From Psoroptes ovis (Eukaryota; Arthropoda; Arachnida; Sarcoptiformes; Psoroptidae): a stretch of DNA of 64,000 nucleotides. Positions 55,999-64,000 of the stretch are shown piece after piece. The stretch spans positions 868,001 to 932,000 of the forward strand of contig PQWQ01000008.1 in NCBI GenBank assembly GCA_002943765.1, read 5' to 3'. A program made the translations under genes and the position numbers. The notes beneath the pieces are model-generated. The model saw nothing but the letters and a program-made list of their open reading frames with translations, searched no databases and was not told where the DNA came from. How positions within the stretch are numbered: position 1 is the stretch's first letter; the number at the start of each line of letters is the position of its first letter.

Positions 55999-57086
55999 TA
56001 CATGCTAAATTCAGAAAATTGACTGTCATCCATCGTTGTCATTGTTGAATTTGATTGATTTAGGTTCTGTTAATCAAAAATGGAAGGAATTAATAAATTT
56101 GATCAAGACTTTGCACCCTGAGCGACAGCTTGACTGAATGGCATGGAGAACCATGGAGTCTGAGCCAGGGTTCAAAGGGTTAAATTGATTTCTGAGAAAA
56201 CTTACGGCAAATTTACGTTTCAACGCTGTCTGCAGCATATCATTCAATGATTGATTCAACAATGAATGATGATCATTCAAATTGCCCAACAATGAATTAC
56301 GGGTAATTTTTCGTAACAATTTTCGCTGCTGAATCAGTTCGTCAAGGAATAATCTTTGGAAGCATAGACGAATATGTCAGATTTTAGCAGAACTACACCT
56401 ATTAGACTTACTTTTGTCTTTTGTTAGCAACAAAATCACCTGGCTCTTGCTTCTTAACGGTCAAATGGCTTGATGTGAATTTAATTTTTGGTGTCGTAGC
56501 TGATGCGGTCGCCGCATTGGCCGTGGCCATTGGTGGATTTGGTGTACTGGTGAAATTGAATTCTTTCGGTGGTGGTGGTGGTGGTGGCGGTGGAGGAGGT
56601 GGCGGAGCCGCCATCGAAAGCAGGCCAAACATCTCTGAATTTCCACTATTTTTATCAATGGTAATATCGCTTAAATTTTGTATTGATTGATCAACATTTT
56701 CAGTGGCTCGATTTTGTTCAATAGTCATATTTTGATAATGATTATATTGATTGATTCGTCGTTGTTGATCCCATTCTAATTTTTCCACGCGATTCAATAA
56801 ATTTTCCAGCAATTTTTCATATTGTTTTAAATGATCAATTTGTTCTAATAATTCTTGAAGATTATACTTGTCTATCAACTGTATTAATTATATTTGAATT
56901 AATGATGATTCAATACAATTCAATGGAAATTCACACTCATAAGGCTTCGCATGATCCACCCGAGTGTAAATTCAATTCAATATAACTCACCAAATTTAAT
57001 AATTTATAAATTGAATATAAATTCATAAATAAATTTATGAATTTCCCAATAAAAAATTTCAAAAAATTTTTAAAAAGATTTATCAT
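55998..57086 (-). CDS. PRR11-like proline-rich protein, four exons
   Basis: Exons (high to low): 57086-56991, 56878-56412, 56353-56206, 56066-55998; donors GTGAGT, GTAAGT and GTAAG; joined frame 259 aa. Order: a hydrophobic/aromatic N-terminus with a heptad-like helix (…YSIYKLLNLIDKYNLQELLE…), a coiled-coil segment (…KLLENLLNRVEKLEWDQQRR…), a run of 13 prolines near residue 125, an Ala/Thr-rich part, and a conserved-looking C-terminus: QQRKLLRKI … NDMLQTALKRKFA, ending in an acidic MDDSQFSEFSM. The pairing of LLRK(I/V) with a later QALRRKF-type word, the proline run before it and the helical N-terminus match the plan of vertebrate PRR11, a cell-cycle protein. This is an assignment by motif order and is not certain; other small proline-rich coiled-coil proteins are alternatives. 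Each TTG or internal ATG start of the individual exons is unlikely, because the phase-0 exon with ATG at 57086 joins perfectly. Its start is 311 bp from the divergent VARS2 start. A degenerate C-like element may sit in its third intron (about 56106-56183). Confidence 0.65.
56106..56183. mobile_element. Possible family C relic inside an intron
   Basis: TTTGCACCCTGAGCGACAGC and GTTCAAAGGGTTAA at the ends. Weak similarity, but size and termini fit, and it is the only candidate element inside the gene block. Confidence 0.3.
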
Positions 57087-57397
57087 TTCTGATCGGAGAC
57101 AATGTTGATTGAGAAATGAATGATCTAAATGCTTGAATTTTCTGCTTGGCTAAAATTGAAATCTATTTTTTTTGTTGAGTAAATTTTCAAGTTTAAATTA
57201 CTGAAATTTGAACTCTGTCATTTTCGCGCTAGAAAATTTGATTCTGCCATTGAATGCCGCAAACGAGGATCGCCTTCAGTTGTGAGTCTGATGAGTACGT
57301 CAGCGGCCATAAACAGACAGTAATTTATTTCGAAACGCTGTTTACGAATTGCGCAAAACACATGTTTTTGAAAAATTTTTGAATTTTTCGACGAAAA
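57087..57397. promoter_or_regulatory. Divergent promoter of the PRR11-like gene and VARS2
   Basis: 311 bp between start codons. TTTTCGCGC at 57221-57229 lies about 135 bp from one ATG and 169 bp from the other; the same nonamer occurs upstream of SMC6. The block 57235-57310 is GC-richer than its surroundings, as for a CpG-type promoter. Confidence 0.5.
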
Positions 57398-60300
57398 ATG
57401 TTTTCAATCAAATATTGTTCAAGAAATCTAATTTATTCAAGATTATTTGATACAAAATTAATCAATTATCATTATTCGACCTCATATCGTTGGCTATGTA
57501 CGCTTAATTCATCAATTGATGACAAAATCACCAGCTATTTACAAAAATTTTCCAAAACATATGATCAAAATGAATGTGAAACATTTTGGTCATCGATTTG
57601 GAATGAAAAACAGTTGTTTACCATCAAAAATAATGATCCAAATAAAACCGATGAATTCGTACTGTTATTACCACCACCAAACATAACTGGTTCGCTGCAT
57701 TTAGGTCACTCATTGACTGTGGCCATACAAGATTCATTATGTCGTTATAATCGTATGAATGGTAAACATGTTCGATGGTATGGCGGTACAGATCATGCTG
57801 GTATAGCTACACAAATTATTATCGAGAAAATTTTATGGAAAAAATTCGGTAAAACACGACAGCATGTATCTCGGGAAGAATTCCGTCAGATATTTGATGA
57901 ATGGAAACAAGAACGTTGTGATGAAATTGAGAAACAATTGCGATCGCTTGGTGTTTCGATTGATATGAAACAAAATTATTTTACCCTTTCATCTGAGATG
58001 TCTCGAAATGTAAATAAAGCATTCATTGAGCTATTCAATCGTGGTTATATTTATCGTGCATCATATATGATTAATTGGTCATATTATCTGCAATCAACAT
58101 TGTCCGATATTGAAATTGAATATCAACATATTAACTCGCCGACCGATTATACTGTACCCGGTTGTCCGGAACCATTTAAACTTGGTGTTTTACATTATTT
58201 CAAATATCCATTGTATGAATCAAACAATATTAATGATGATGATGGCCACATAACGATCGCAACGACAAGATTAGAATCATTGATGGGCGATGTTGCGTTA
58301 GCTGTTCATCCAAGCGATGAACGTTATGCCCATCTAATCGGCAGATATGCTTGGAATCCGTTTACCAACGAAAAAATGCCCATAATTGGTGATGATAGTG
58401 TAAAACCAGATTTCGGTACCGGTGTTCTGAAATTAACACCTGGACATAGTCTGATTGATTATGAAATTGCTCAACGACATAATTTACCGGCGAAGATTAT
58501 ATTCAATGATCAAGGTTTCATTGATTGCAGCTATGAACCATTGAATGGTGTTCACAGATATGTTGCAAAAGATTTAGTTCGCGATGAACTCGAGAAACGT
58601 AACCTGTATTGTGGTTACAAACCACATAAACATGCGATACCTGTATGCTCACGTAGTGGTGATATCATTGAACAACGTATCGTACCACAATGGTTTCTTC
58701 GAGCGGCCAATAGTGAACGTCATATGGCCGAATTTGTTGTTAATCGTGATAATTTATCGGAAAAATCTGAAATCCTATGGAATGATATTCGAAGAAATGG
58801 AATTTTAGATGAACACAATCAAAATATGTCGATAATACCTTCGAGTTATCGAAATACATGGAAAGATTGGTTTAGCCGTTATAAAGATTGGTGTATATCA
58901 CGGCAAATTTATTGGGGACATCGAATACCTTGTTATGAGATTTTTGATAAATCAACCGCCAAAACAACCGATCAATGGGTTGCTGCAATGAATGAAGCAG
59001 AAGCAATCGAAATTGCTTGTCGAAAATTCAATTTAAAAACCGAAGAAATTGATGTACGACAAGATAACGATGTGCTGGACACATGGTTTTCATCGGCCTT
59101 GTTACCACTTACCGTTACCGGTTGGTTTGATGATCAACAACAACAAAAATCGAAACATCCATTATCATTGATGGAAACTGGTCATGATATAATATTTTTC
59201 TGGGTCGCTCGTATGACCCTATTATCATTAATGCTGGCTAAACGTTTACCATTTGATCGTGTTCTACTACATGGTATGATTTGTGATGAAACAGGTAAAA
59301 AAATGTCCAAATCACGTGGTAATGTTGTTGATCCTGAATATTTAATCAATGGTATTTCGCTGGATGATTTGTTGGAACAAAATCGTCAATATCTGGACAA
59401 TGGTATCATTTCGAAAGATATTTTCAAAAAGAAAATGAATTATCTTCTAAAAGTACTGCCGAAAGGTATACCAATATGTGGTGCCGATATTTTACGATTA
59501 TCATTGTTACAATCGAATTTCAAGGAACAAAATATTAATTTTAATCTACAAAATACAATCAAAAAACGTGTATTTGTTAATAAAATTTATCAAACAATAC
59601 GATTCATATTGATCAATTTACCCGAAGATAATAATGGTGATAATGATGATGATGGTCAACGCCCAATTGATTTCGATGCAAATTCACAATTCATCACGGC
59701 CAATCAAGATAAATTAACCGATATTGATAAATGGATTCTCATAAAATTATCACAATTAATCAATGATTGTAATCAATCATTTGAATCATATGATCTTCAT
59801 GTGGCTACAAGACGTTTAGAAAGCTTTTGGTTGAATAATTTATGTAATATTTATCTGGAATATGTGAAAAAATCCATAATTAACCATGAAAATCAATCGA
59901 ACGATGATGATTTATTTGAATATCAAAAATCAATGCACCTATTGATTTATATTGTACGACAATCATTACGATTATTGCATCCATTTATGCCATTTATAAC
60001 CGAAAATCTTTATCAACATCTTGAGTATCGATTGAATTCTGGTCACTATGAATATCAGAGTCTAATCGATGCTCCATATCCAAAAATCGCCGAAAATTCA
60101 ATCCTAAAGCAATTTTCCAATACAATCATTGAAGATAATATGGAAAAATGTGTGGAAATAGTCAAAAAATTACGATGGTTTTGGCAAACATTTCATGTAT
60201 CAAGAAATAATGAAAATATTGTCCATAACATAATAATAGCATCGCTGAATAATGGAAATTTAGCCACAGAAAATTATCGTTCATTCATTGAAACATCGAT

Positions 60301-60691
60301 GCGTTTACCAGCGAATTCAATGCGTTTCATTGATCTTTACGATATTTATCGTTACGATGATTGTTATTGTTTCAAGGTAGATTTGGATGATCAGCATTCT
60401 TCTGGCCAACACCACGAGTCATCCAGCAGTTCATCAATTAGCGATGATGATGATGATGATGAATCCAGTAATGATGATTGTAACAGGACAAATTCATTGA
60501 AATCGAATGAAATTTACTTGTTAATATCGATGAACATTGATCAATTCAAAGAGGATTTATTGAAGAAATTCGCTAATAATGATCCGAATAAACAAATGGA
60601 AAAATGTGAAAATTTACTCAAAGAATTAAGCGGTTATCATATGAAAAATTTTACAAGAAATTATAAAAAAGCAACGAAAATAATTAGTTGA
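57398..60691 (+). CDS. VARS2: Valyl-tRNA synthetase, mitochondrial
   Basis: Class I synthetase that charges tRNA-Val for mitochondrial translation. A single exon of 1097 codons. The first 35 residues are rich in R/K, Y and S and lack acidic residues until D18 (MFSIKYCSRNLIYSRLF…), as a mitochondrial presequence. Catalytic motifs: PPPNITGSLHLGHSL with the HIGH motif as HLGH (101-104); YGGTDHAGIATQ; KMSKS (635-639) within GKKMSKSRGNVVDPEYL. The editing (CP1) domain lies between (…TIATTRLESLMGDVALAVHP…), with the ValRS-typical DVLDTWFSSALLPLTVTGW and METGHDIIFFWVARM after it, then the anticodon-binding domain (…LHVATRRLESFWLNNLCNIYLE…). Near residue 1000 there is a Ser/Asp-rich insertion. Length agrees with human VARS2 (about 1060). 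It lacks the GST-like N-terminal domain of the cytosolic enzyme; a single dual-targeted gene cannot be excluded from this window. It ends 39 bp from the converging NOC4 gene. Confidence 0.93.
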   Translation: MFSIKYCSRNLIYSRLFDTKLINYHYSTSYRWLCTLNSSIDDKITSYLQKFSKTYDQNECETFWSSIWNEKQLFTIKNNDPNKTDEFVLLLPPPNITGSLHLGHSLTVAIQDSLCRYNRMNGKHVRWYGGTDHAGIATQIIIEKILWKKFGKTRQHVSREEFRQIFDEWKQERCDEIEKQLRSLGVSIDMKQNYFTLSSEMSRNVNKAFIELFNRGYIYRASYMINWSYYLQSTLSDIEIEYQHINSPTDYTVPGCPEPFKLGVLHYFKYPLYESNNINDDDGHITIATTRLESLMGDVALAVHPSDERYAHLIGRYAWNPFTNEKMPIIGDDSVKPDFGTGVLKLTPGHSLIDYEIAQRHNLPAKIIFNDQGFIDCSYEPLNGVHRYVAKDLVRDELEKRNLYCGYKPHKHAIPVCSRSGDIIEQRIVPQWFLRAANSERHMAEFVVNRDNLSEKSEILWNDIRRNGILDEHNQNMSIIPSSYRNTWKDWFSRYKDWCISRQIYWGHRIPCYEIFDKSTAKTTDQWVAAMNEAEAIEIACRKFNLKTEEIDVRQDNDVLDTWFSSALLPLTVTGWFDDQQQQKSKHPLSLMETGHDIIFFWVARMTLLSLMLAKRLPFDRVLLHGMICDETGKKMSKSRGNVVDPEYLINGISLDDLLEQNRQYLDNGIISKDIFKKKMNYLLKVLPKGIPICGADILRLSLLQSNFKEQNINFNLQNTIKKRVFVNKIYQTIRFILINLPEDNNGDNDDDGQRPIDFDANSQFITANQDKLTDIDKWILIKLSQLINDCNQSFESYDLHVATRRLESFWLNNLCNIYLEYVKKSIINHENQSNDDDLFEYQKSMHLLIYIVRQSLRLLHPFMPFITENLYQHLEYRLNSGHYEYQSLIDAPYPKIAENSILKQFSNTIIEDNMEKCVEIVKKLRWFWQTFHVSRNNENIVHNIIIASLNNGNLATENYRSFIETSMRLPANSMRFIDLYDIYRYDDCYCFKVDLDDQHSSGQHHESSSSSSISDDDDDDESSNDDCNRTNSLKSNEIYLLISMNIDQFKEDLLKKFANNDPNKQMEKCENLLKELSGYHMKNFTRNYKKATKIIS

Positions 60692-60730
60692 ATATTTGTA
60701 ATTAATTTTAATGGATTAATCAAATTCAAA

Positions 60731-62392
60731 TCATAAATCATAATAAAGCGTGCAATCCATGTCGTATGTCAGCTTCATTTTATTATCATTGAATAAATTT
60801 GTCAACGTTTTCCGTTGTTTTTGCATTAAATCATCATATGTTTGTTCGATTATATTTTCAATATTAATTTCATTTCGATATGTCAGTTCATTATGCAAGA
60901 TTTGTTTGGATAATTTACCAATTTCATCATAATAATGTGATTGCAGCAGTAATAATTCCCATAGATCGCTATTGATTGCATTAGTCGATTCTGGATCTAA
61001 TTCTTCCGGTAGAAATGGATCATTCAATTCTGATTTATTTAAATTCGAAGAATTCATATTTTGAATCATTTGTTGTTTAATTAATGGATGACGTATGAAT
61101 AAATTGTTTACGAATGATAGCAATATCAGCACTGTATCTGGTGTTGACCGAAGCGATAGCCTTAAGAATTTCTTCACAAATGATGCTATCGTTTGTGATG
61201 ATATATGTTTAGTGGTCAAAAATAAATCTAACCAAAACAAAAATGTTGAACGATATTTTCGAAAATTCAGCGCTGGTTCAATCAGTTCATAAAGTTTATT
61301 ATAAAACAGTTTATATTCTAAATTACATTTATAAATCAATATAAACAATGGACTCATTGATAATATGGCCAAAATTTTATTATCAGATTCAAATAGATCG
61401 ATAAGGAAATCTGATAGCAGCAGTGGATTTTCAAAATGTTTAAGGCCATAATCATCTAAATAGAGCAGGATTTTTTTCTGCATTCGAGGTGTTAATCGAC
61501 CGAAATAAGATAATAATCGTAACCATACGGATGAATATAATTGTGAATCACGTATGTAATTGAATTTAAATTTACGATATTTTGATAAATCAATCAATTG
61601 ATTATCATTGTTCGATGATGATTGATGACGATATTCACAAAGACGTATCTGTAATTTACGATCATTTTTCCCCTGATTATTTTTACGAAATTCTTGTCGC
61701 ATACATTCGGGTAATAAATCTTGTGGTTGAATCAGTTTGATTGTGAAAAATATTTTAATTATATTCTCGATTACATTAGTATTATAGGTGATTTGTTGCT
61801 CTTGGTCATCATTTGCAAGTATTTTCAAGAAAATTTTCATCGTATAATGATACAGATCATCATATTTATATGAAGTAAATCTCTCAATCAATTCTTCATC
61901 ATTTGTTTGAATCAACGCTTTAAGTAATTGTTCAAGAATATACCTCGGAAAACTGGTACAATCATCATCATCAATCGTGTTAGGGGCACGAAATGGAAAT
62001 TTTCCTTCTTCTTCAATGAATTTCATCAAAATTTCCAATGATAATTTACGAATTTTCAATGAAACCTTGTCTGATTTCAATGCTTTTATCAATGAATCAA
62101 TTGTTGTTTCATATAAACCGATCAGCCATTGTTTGTATTTATTTAAATTAGTGAATTCATTGTCATTGTTGAATAAAATCATTTCATTTCGATCTAAAAA
62201 ATTGGTCCATATTTTCATTAAACATCGAAGTAATGTTTCAATATGAAGAACATTATCATTTGCGGATCGTTGATCATCATCGTTGTTGATGTATTGTTCC
62301 AATAAATTGATTAAATCAATCAGCTGATTTGTATTTTTACGATCTGCTAAAATTTCGGATGTTATTCGATTTAATTCTTGAATTTTGGTCAT
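60731..62392 (-). CDS. NOC4L: NOC4, nucleolar complex protein 4 homologue
   Basis: NOC4 pairs with NOP14 in the nucleolus and is needed for processing and export of the small ribosomal subunit. A single exon of 553 codons, close to the usual length (about 515-550). The N-terminal half is helical and repeat-like (…KTDKVSLKIRKLSLEILMKFIEEEG-type stretches); the C-terminal CBF/NOC domain is recognisable between about 300 and 500: LPEC…, WLRLLSYFGRLTPRMQKKIL, LLLSDFL, FYNKLYELIEPALNFRKYRS, FVKKFLRLSLRSTPDTVLIL, FIRHPLIKQQM, and NSDLWELLLLQSHYYDEIGK. LNDPFLPEELDPESTNAI matches the D/E-P-x-x-P-E-x-DP linker of the family. No introns. Its start codon is 248 bp from the divergent PFDN3 start, and its end lies within reach of the VARS2 3' UTR. 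Confidence 0.93.
   Translation of the reverse strand: MTKIQELNRITSEILADRKNTNQLIDLINLLEQYINNDDDQRSANDNVLHIETLLRCLMKIWTNFLDRNEMILFNNDNEFTNLNKYKQWLIGLYETTIDSLIKALKSDKVSLKIRKLSLEILMKFIEEEGKFPFRAPNTIDDDDCTSFPRYILEQLLKALIQTNDEELIERFTSYKYDDLYHYTMKIFLKILANDDQEQQITYNTNVIENIIKIFFTIKLIQPQDLLPECMRQEFRKNNQGKNDRKLQIRLCEYRHQSSSNNDNQLIDLSKYRKFKFNYIRDSQLYSSVWLRLLSYFGRLTPRMQKKILLYLDDYGLKHFENPLLLSDFLIDLFESDNKILAILSMSPLFILIYKCNLEYKLFYNKLYELIEPALNFRKYRSTFLFWLDLFLTTKHISSQTIASFVKKFLRLSLRSTPDTVLILLSFVNNLFIRHPLIKQQMIQNMNSSNLNKSELNDPFLPEELDPESTNAINSDLWELLLLQSHYYDEIGKLSKQILHNELTYRNEINIENIIEQTYDDLMQKQRKTLTNLFNDNKMKLTYDMDCTLYYDL
60742..60747 (+). terminator. VARS2 polyadenylation signal inside the NOC4 coding region
   Basis: AATAAA, the first one after the VARS2 stop (51 nt downstream), lies 11 bp into the antisense of NOC4. 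The VARS2 mRNA should therefore overlap the NOC4 coding end. Confidence 0.55.
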
Positions 62393-62640
62393 TTTTTTTA
62401 GTTTTTAAAATTTGAATAAAACGTGAAAATTTCCACTATTTTGACCGTATCGAATATCACATGGAGTGTTTTTTATTTCACTGTAACACAGTAATAAAGA
62501 CGCTATTTCGACTTGAGTGGTCTCGAAAATTTTTCCCAAACAATGCCTGATGTTTTAATTGTTTTGATTTGAAAGTAGCCGAAAATTTTGATTTAAATTT
62601 GTTTAAATTAAAGCAAATTAAGCAAAATTAAAGCATCGAA
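62393..62640. promoter_or_regulatory. Divergent promoter of NOC4 and PFDN3
   Basis: 248 bp between the two start codons, AT-rich, with no TTTTCGCGC and no clear TATA box. Confidence 0.5.
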
Positions 62641-63471
62641 ATGTCATCCGAACCAGTGGTAAACAGTGTTGGAATACCTGAAGCAGAATTTCTGGTGAGT
62701 TATTTGAAATTAATGATTTTCAAGACAATTAATCTTTAATTTTTCAATTAACCAAAACAGCAAGATGTCGATACATTTATGAAAAAACCTGAAAATCAAT
62801 CAGCCACCGATGTAATTAAACGTTTAGATGAATTATATATGAAATATAAATTTATGGAACAAAATTTACATCTCAAAAAGAATAAATTACTGCAACAATA
62901 TCCTGATATTGAAAAAAATTTAGAAATATTAAAAACATTGAAACTGAAACATGTAATTATTGTTTGGATTGAATTAATTTTGATTTGATTAACCTAATTT
63001 CAATGATAATCATTGACCTTCGATAGGAAAAACAACAAGAATTGGACGCCAACTATCAGCTCGATTATCACCTGTATACACGAGCAGCAATTCCACCTAC
63101 AAACAATGTTTGTCTTTGGCTCGGCGTACGTAAATCACATTGATTGATTGTTTTGAATTCTTTAATTTCAATTAATCACCATTCGAACAAAACAGGCAAA
63201 CGTCATGTTGGAATATTCAATCGAAGAAGCTGAAGAATTGTTGAATAAAAATCTTATACAAGCAGAAAAATCGCTGAAACAAATCGAACTGGATATTGAT
63301 TTTTTAAAAGATCAAATTACAACAACCGAAGTGAATATGGCACGTGTTTATAATTGGGATGTTCGAAAACGTCAAACGGCGGCGGCGACAGGTAAATCAA
63401 CAACAGCAATTAACAATGAATCAGATGATTTACAATCAATGGTCGATGATAAAAGCAAATCAATCAAATGA
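62641..63471 (+). CDS. VBP1: Prefoldin subunit 3 (VBP1), four exons
   Basis: Alpha-class subunit of the hexameric prefoldin chaperone that hands actin and tubulin to the CCT chaperonin in the cytosol. Exons: 62641-62694, 62761-62952, 63027-63125, 63196-63471; introns of 66, 74 and 70 nt, all in phase 0; joined frame 206 aa, as usual for the family (about 185-200). Motifs in order: GIPEAEFLQDVDTFM, KRLDELYMKYKFMEQNL (first coiled coil), AAIPPTNNVCLWLGANVMLE (the beta-hairpin core; intron 3 falls between GLG and ANV), EYSIEEAEELLNKNL (second coiled coil) and FLKDQITTTEVNMARVYNWD. The C-terminal tail is Ala/Ser/Asp-rich and longer than in vertebrates. The first exon is too short to stand out as a frame. 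Confidence 0.96.
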
Positions 63472-63564
63472 TAATTGTTGATTTCGGGCCGATAATCGAA
63501 ACAATATTGTCACAATTAATGAATTATGATGCATCCTTTCTCTTTTCTCGATTATTTAAAAGAT

Positions 63565-63570
63565 TTTATT
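63565..63570 (-). terminator. Polyadenylation signal of the right-edge gene
   Basis: AATAAA on the minus strand, 91 nt after the stop at 63661. Confidence 0.45.
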
Positions 63571-63602
63571 TTTTCAAATCCTAAAATGATGATGATAATA
63601 AT

Positions 63603-63608
63603 AATAAA
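63603..63608 (+). terminator. PFDN3 polyadenylation signal
   Basis: AATAAA on the plus strand, 132 nt after the PFDN3 stop. It lies beyond the opposing signal at 63565-63570, so the two 3' UTRs probably overlap. Confidence 0.45.
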
Positions 63609-63660
63609 ATTTTGGTAATAATTAAAATTGATTATCATTAATTCTGTTTGTTTGTTCCTT

Positions 63661-64000
63661 TCAAATACTTTGATTCATTGAATCTATTAGTTGTTCATTT
63701 TCATTTCGAACCGATTGCTGTGTTTGCGATTGATTATGGCTTGAATTATTATTTTGTGTCAATAAATCATGTATGACAAGAAGGCCACGTGTTTTAGTTG
63801 CCGAACTCCATGTTTTTGTATTGATCGAATGTAGCTTGGTGATTGGTGGTGTTTTTGTTTTGTTTTTGGTCATTTCTAATGATTTCGATTGATGATGATG
63901 ATAATTTGATAATTCTGGACTTTTATTATTTACATTATTTGAGCTATTTTCGGCGATCGATTCATCATTTCGAACCATTATCGGTTTATTAGTTAAATCG
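63661..64000 (-). CDS. C-terminal part of an unrecognised Asn/Ser/Gln-rich protein (partial)
   Basis: The frame is open from the window edge (64000) to the stop at 63661; the first ATG inside is at 63978, but the frame continues upstream of it (…DLTNKPI before M), so the start may be outside. The sequence is rich in N, S, Q and T, with one more ordered patch (…TWSSATKTRGLLVIHDLLTQ…). I do not recognise a family. Support for a real gene: an AATAAA 91 nt after the stop, convergent placement that continues the alternating order, and codon use like its neighbours. Confidence 0.5.
   Translation of the reverse strand, partial: DLTNKPIMVRNDESIAENSSNNVNNKSPELSNYHHHQSKSLEMTKNKTKTPPITKLHSINTKTWSSATKTRGLLVIHDLLTQNNNSSHNQSQTQQSVRNENEQLIDSMNQSI

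Noticed and set aside
63661..63978. Calling 63978 a sure start codon
   Set aside because: The frame remains open to the window edge, so an upstream start or exon is equally possible.
1..64000. tRNA or rRNA genes
   Set aside because: I looked for B-box-like GGTTCGANNC words and paired arms and found none I could support; a covariance-model scan would settle it.

Overview
The window looks like nuclear DNA of a small-genome arthropod. It is strongly AT-rich, introns are short (roughly 45-110 nt, GT-AG), predicted proteins are full of Asn/Asp/Gln/His runs, and a multi-exon polypeptide GalNAc-transferase points to an animal. My best guess is an acariform (astigmatid, dust-mite-like) mite; this is an inference from style, not proof.

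Layout. 1-6.5 kb: gene-free, with old inverted-repeat elements and trinucleotide-rich DNA. 6.5-7.9 kb: an unrecognised Asn/Asp-rich two-exon gene (+) whose frame continues past its stop. 8.26-9.66 kb: an internally deleted hAT transposon with exact 7-bp target duplications. 11.46-14.17 kb: a complete ten-exon GALNT gene (-), 682 aa. 14.2-50.9 kb: about 36 kb in which I find no convincing gene, filled with four families of short elements. 51.0-64.0 kb: a compact block of six genes in strictly alternating orientation: SMC6 (+), a PRR11-like gene (-), mitochondrial valyl-tRNA synthetase (+), NOC4 (-), prefoldin subunit 3 (+) and the end of an unrecognised gene (-). I placed exon borders by hand and all reconstructed frames close.

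Repeat families. Family A: 37 old, 75-105 bp inverted repeats with outer arms GTCCGAAAAGTT / AACTTTTCGGAC. Family B: 10 young 83-bp hairpins with about 31-bp arms starting TTAGGTTGTCCCATAAG, mostly flanked by TA; these have the architecture of mariner-derived MITEs such as human MADE1. Family C: GC-rich short elements with ends like CTTTGCACTCGACAGGCGCC, a few bounded by TTAA and CCC/GGG (piggyBac-like). Family D: 80-300 bp elements with CAGTG(T/G/A)TTCTCAA ends (hAT-type MITEs). A fifth pattern is recurrent short GGGAAATTTTCCC-like palindromes. Families A, B and D are absent from the GALNT gene and from the 51-64 kb block; one degenerate C-like remnant may sit in a PRR11-like intron.

The genes of the right-hand block are housekeeping: genome maintenance (SMC6), cell cycle (PRR11-like), mitochondrial translation (VARS2), 40S ribosome assembly (NOC4) and chaperone delivery to CCT (PFDN3). 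They share short divergent promoters, two neighbourhoods carry the same TTTTCGCGC motif, and the VARS2/NOC4 3' ends probably overlap as antisense transcripts. The most interesting non-genic content is the dense field of hairpin elements of pre-miRNA size.
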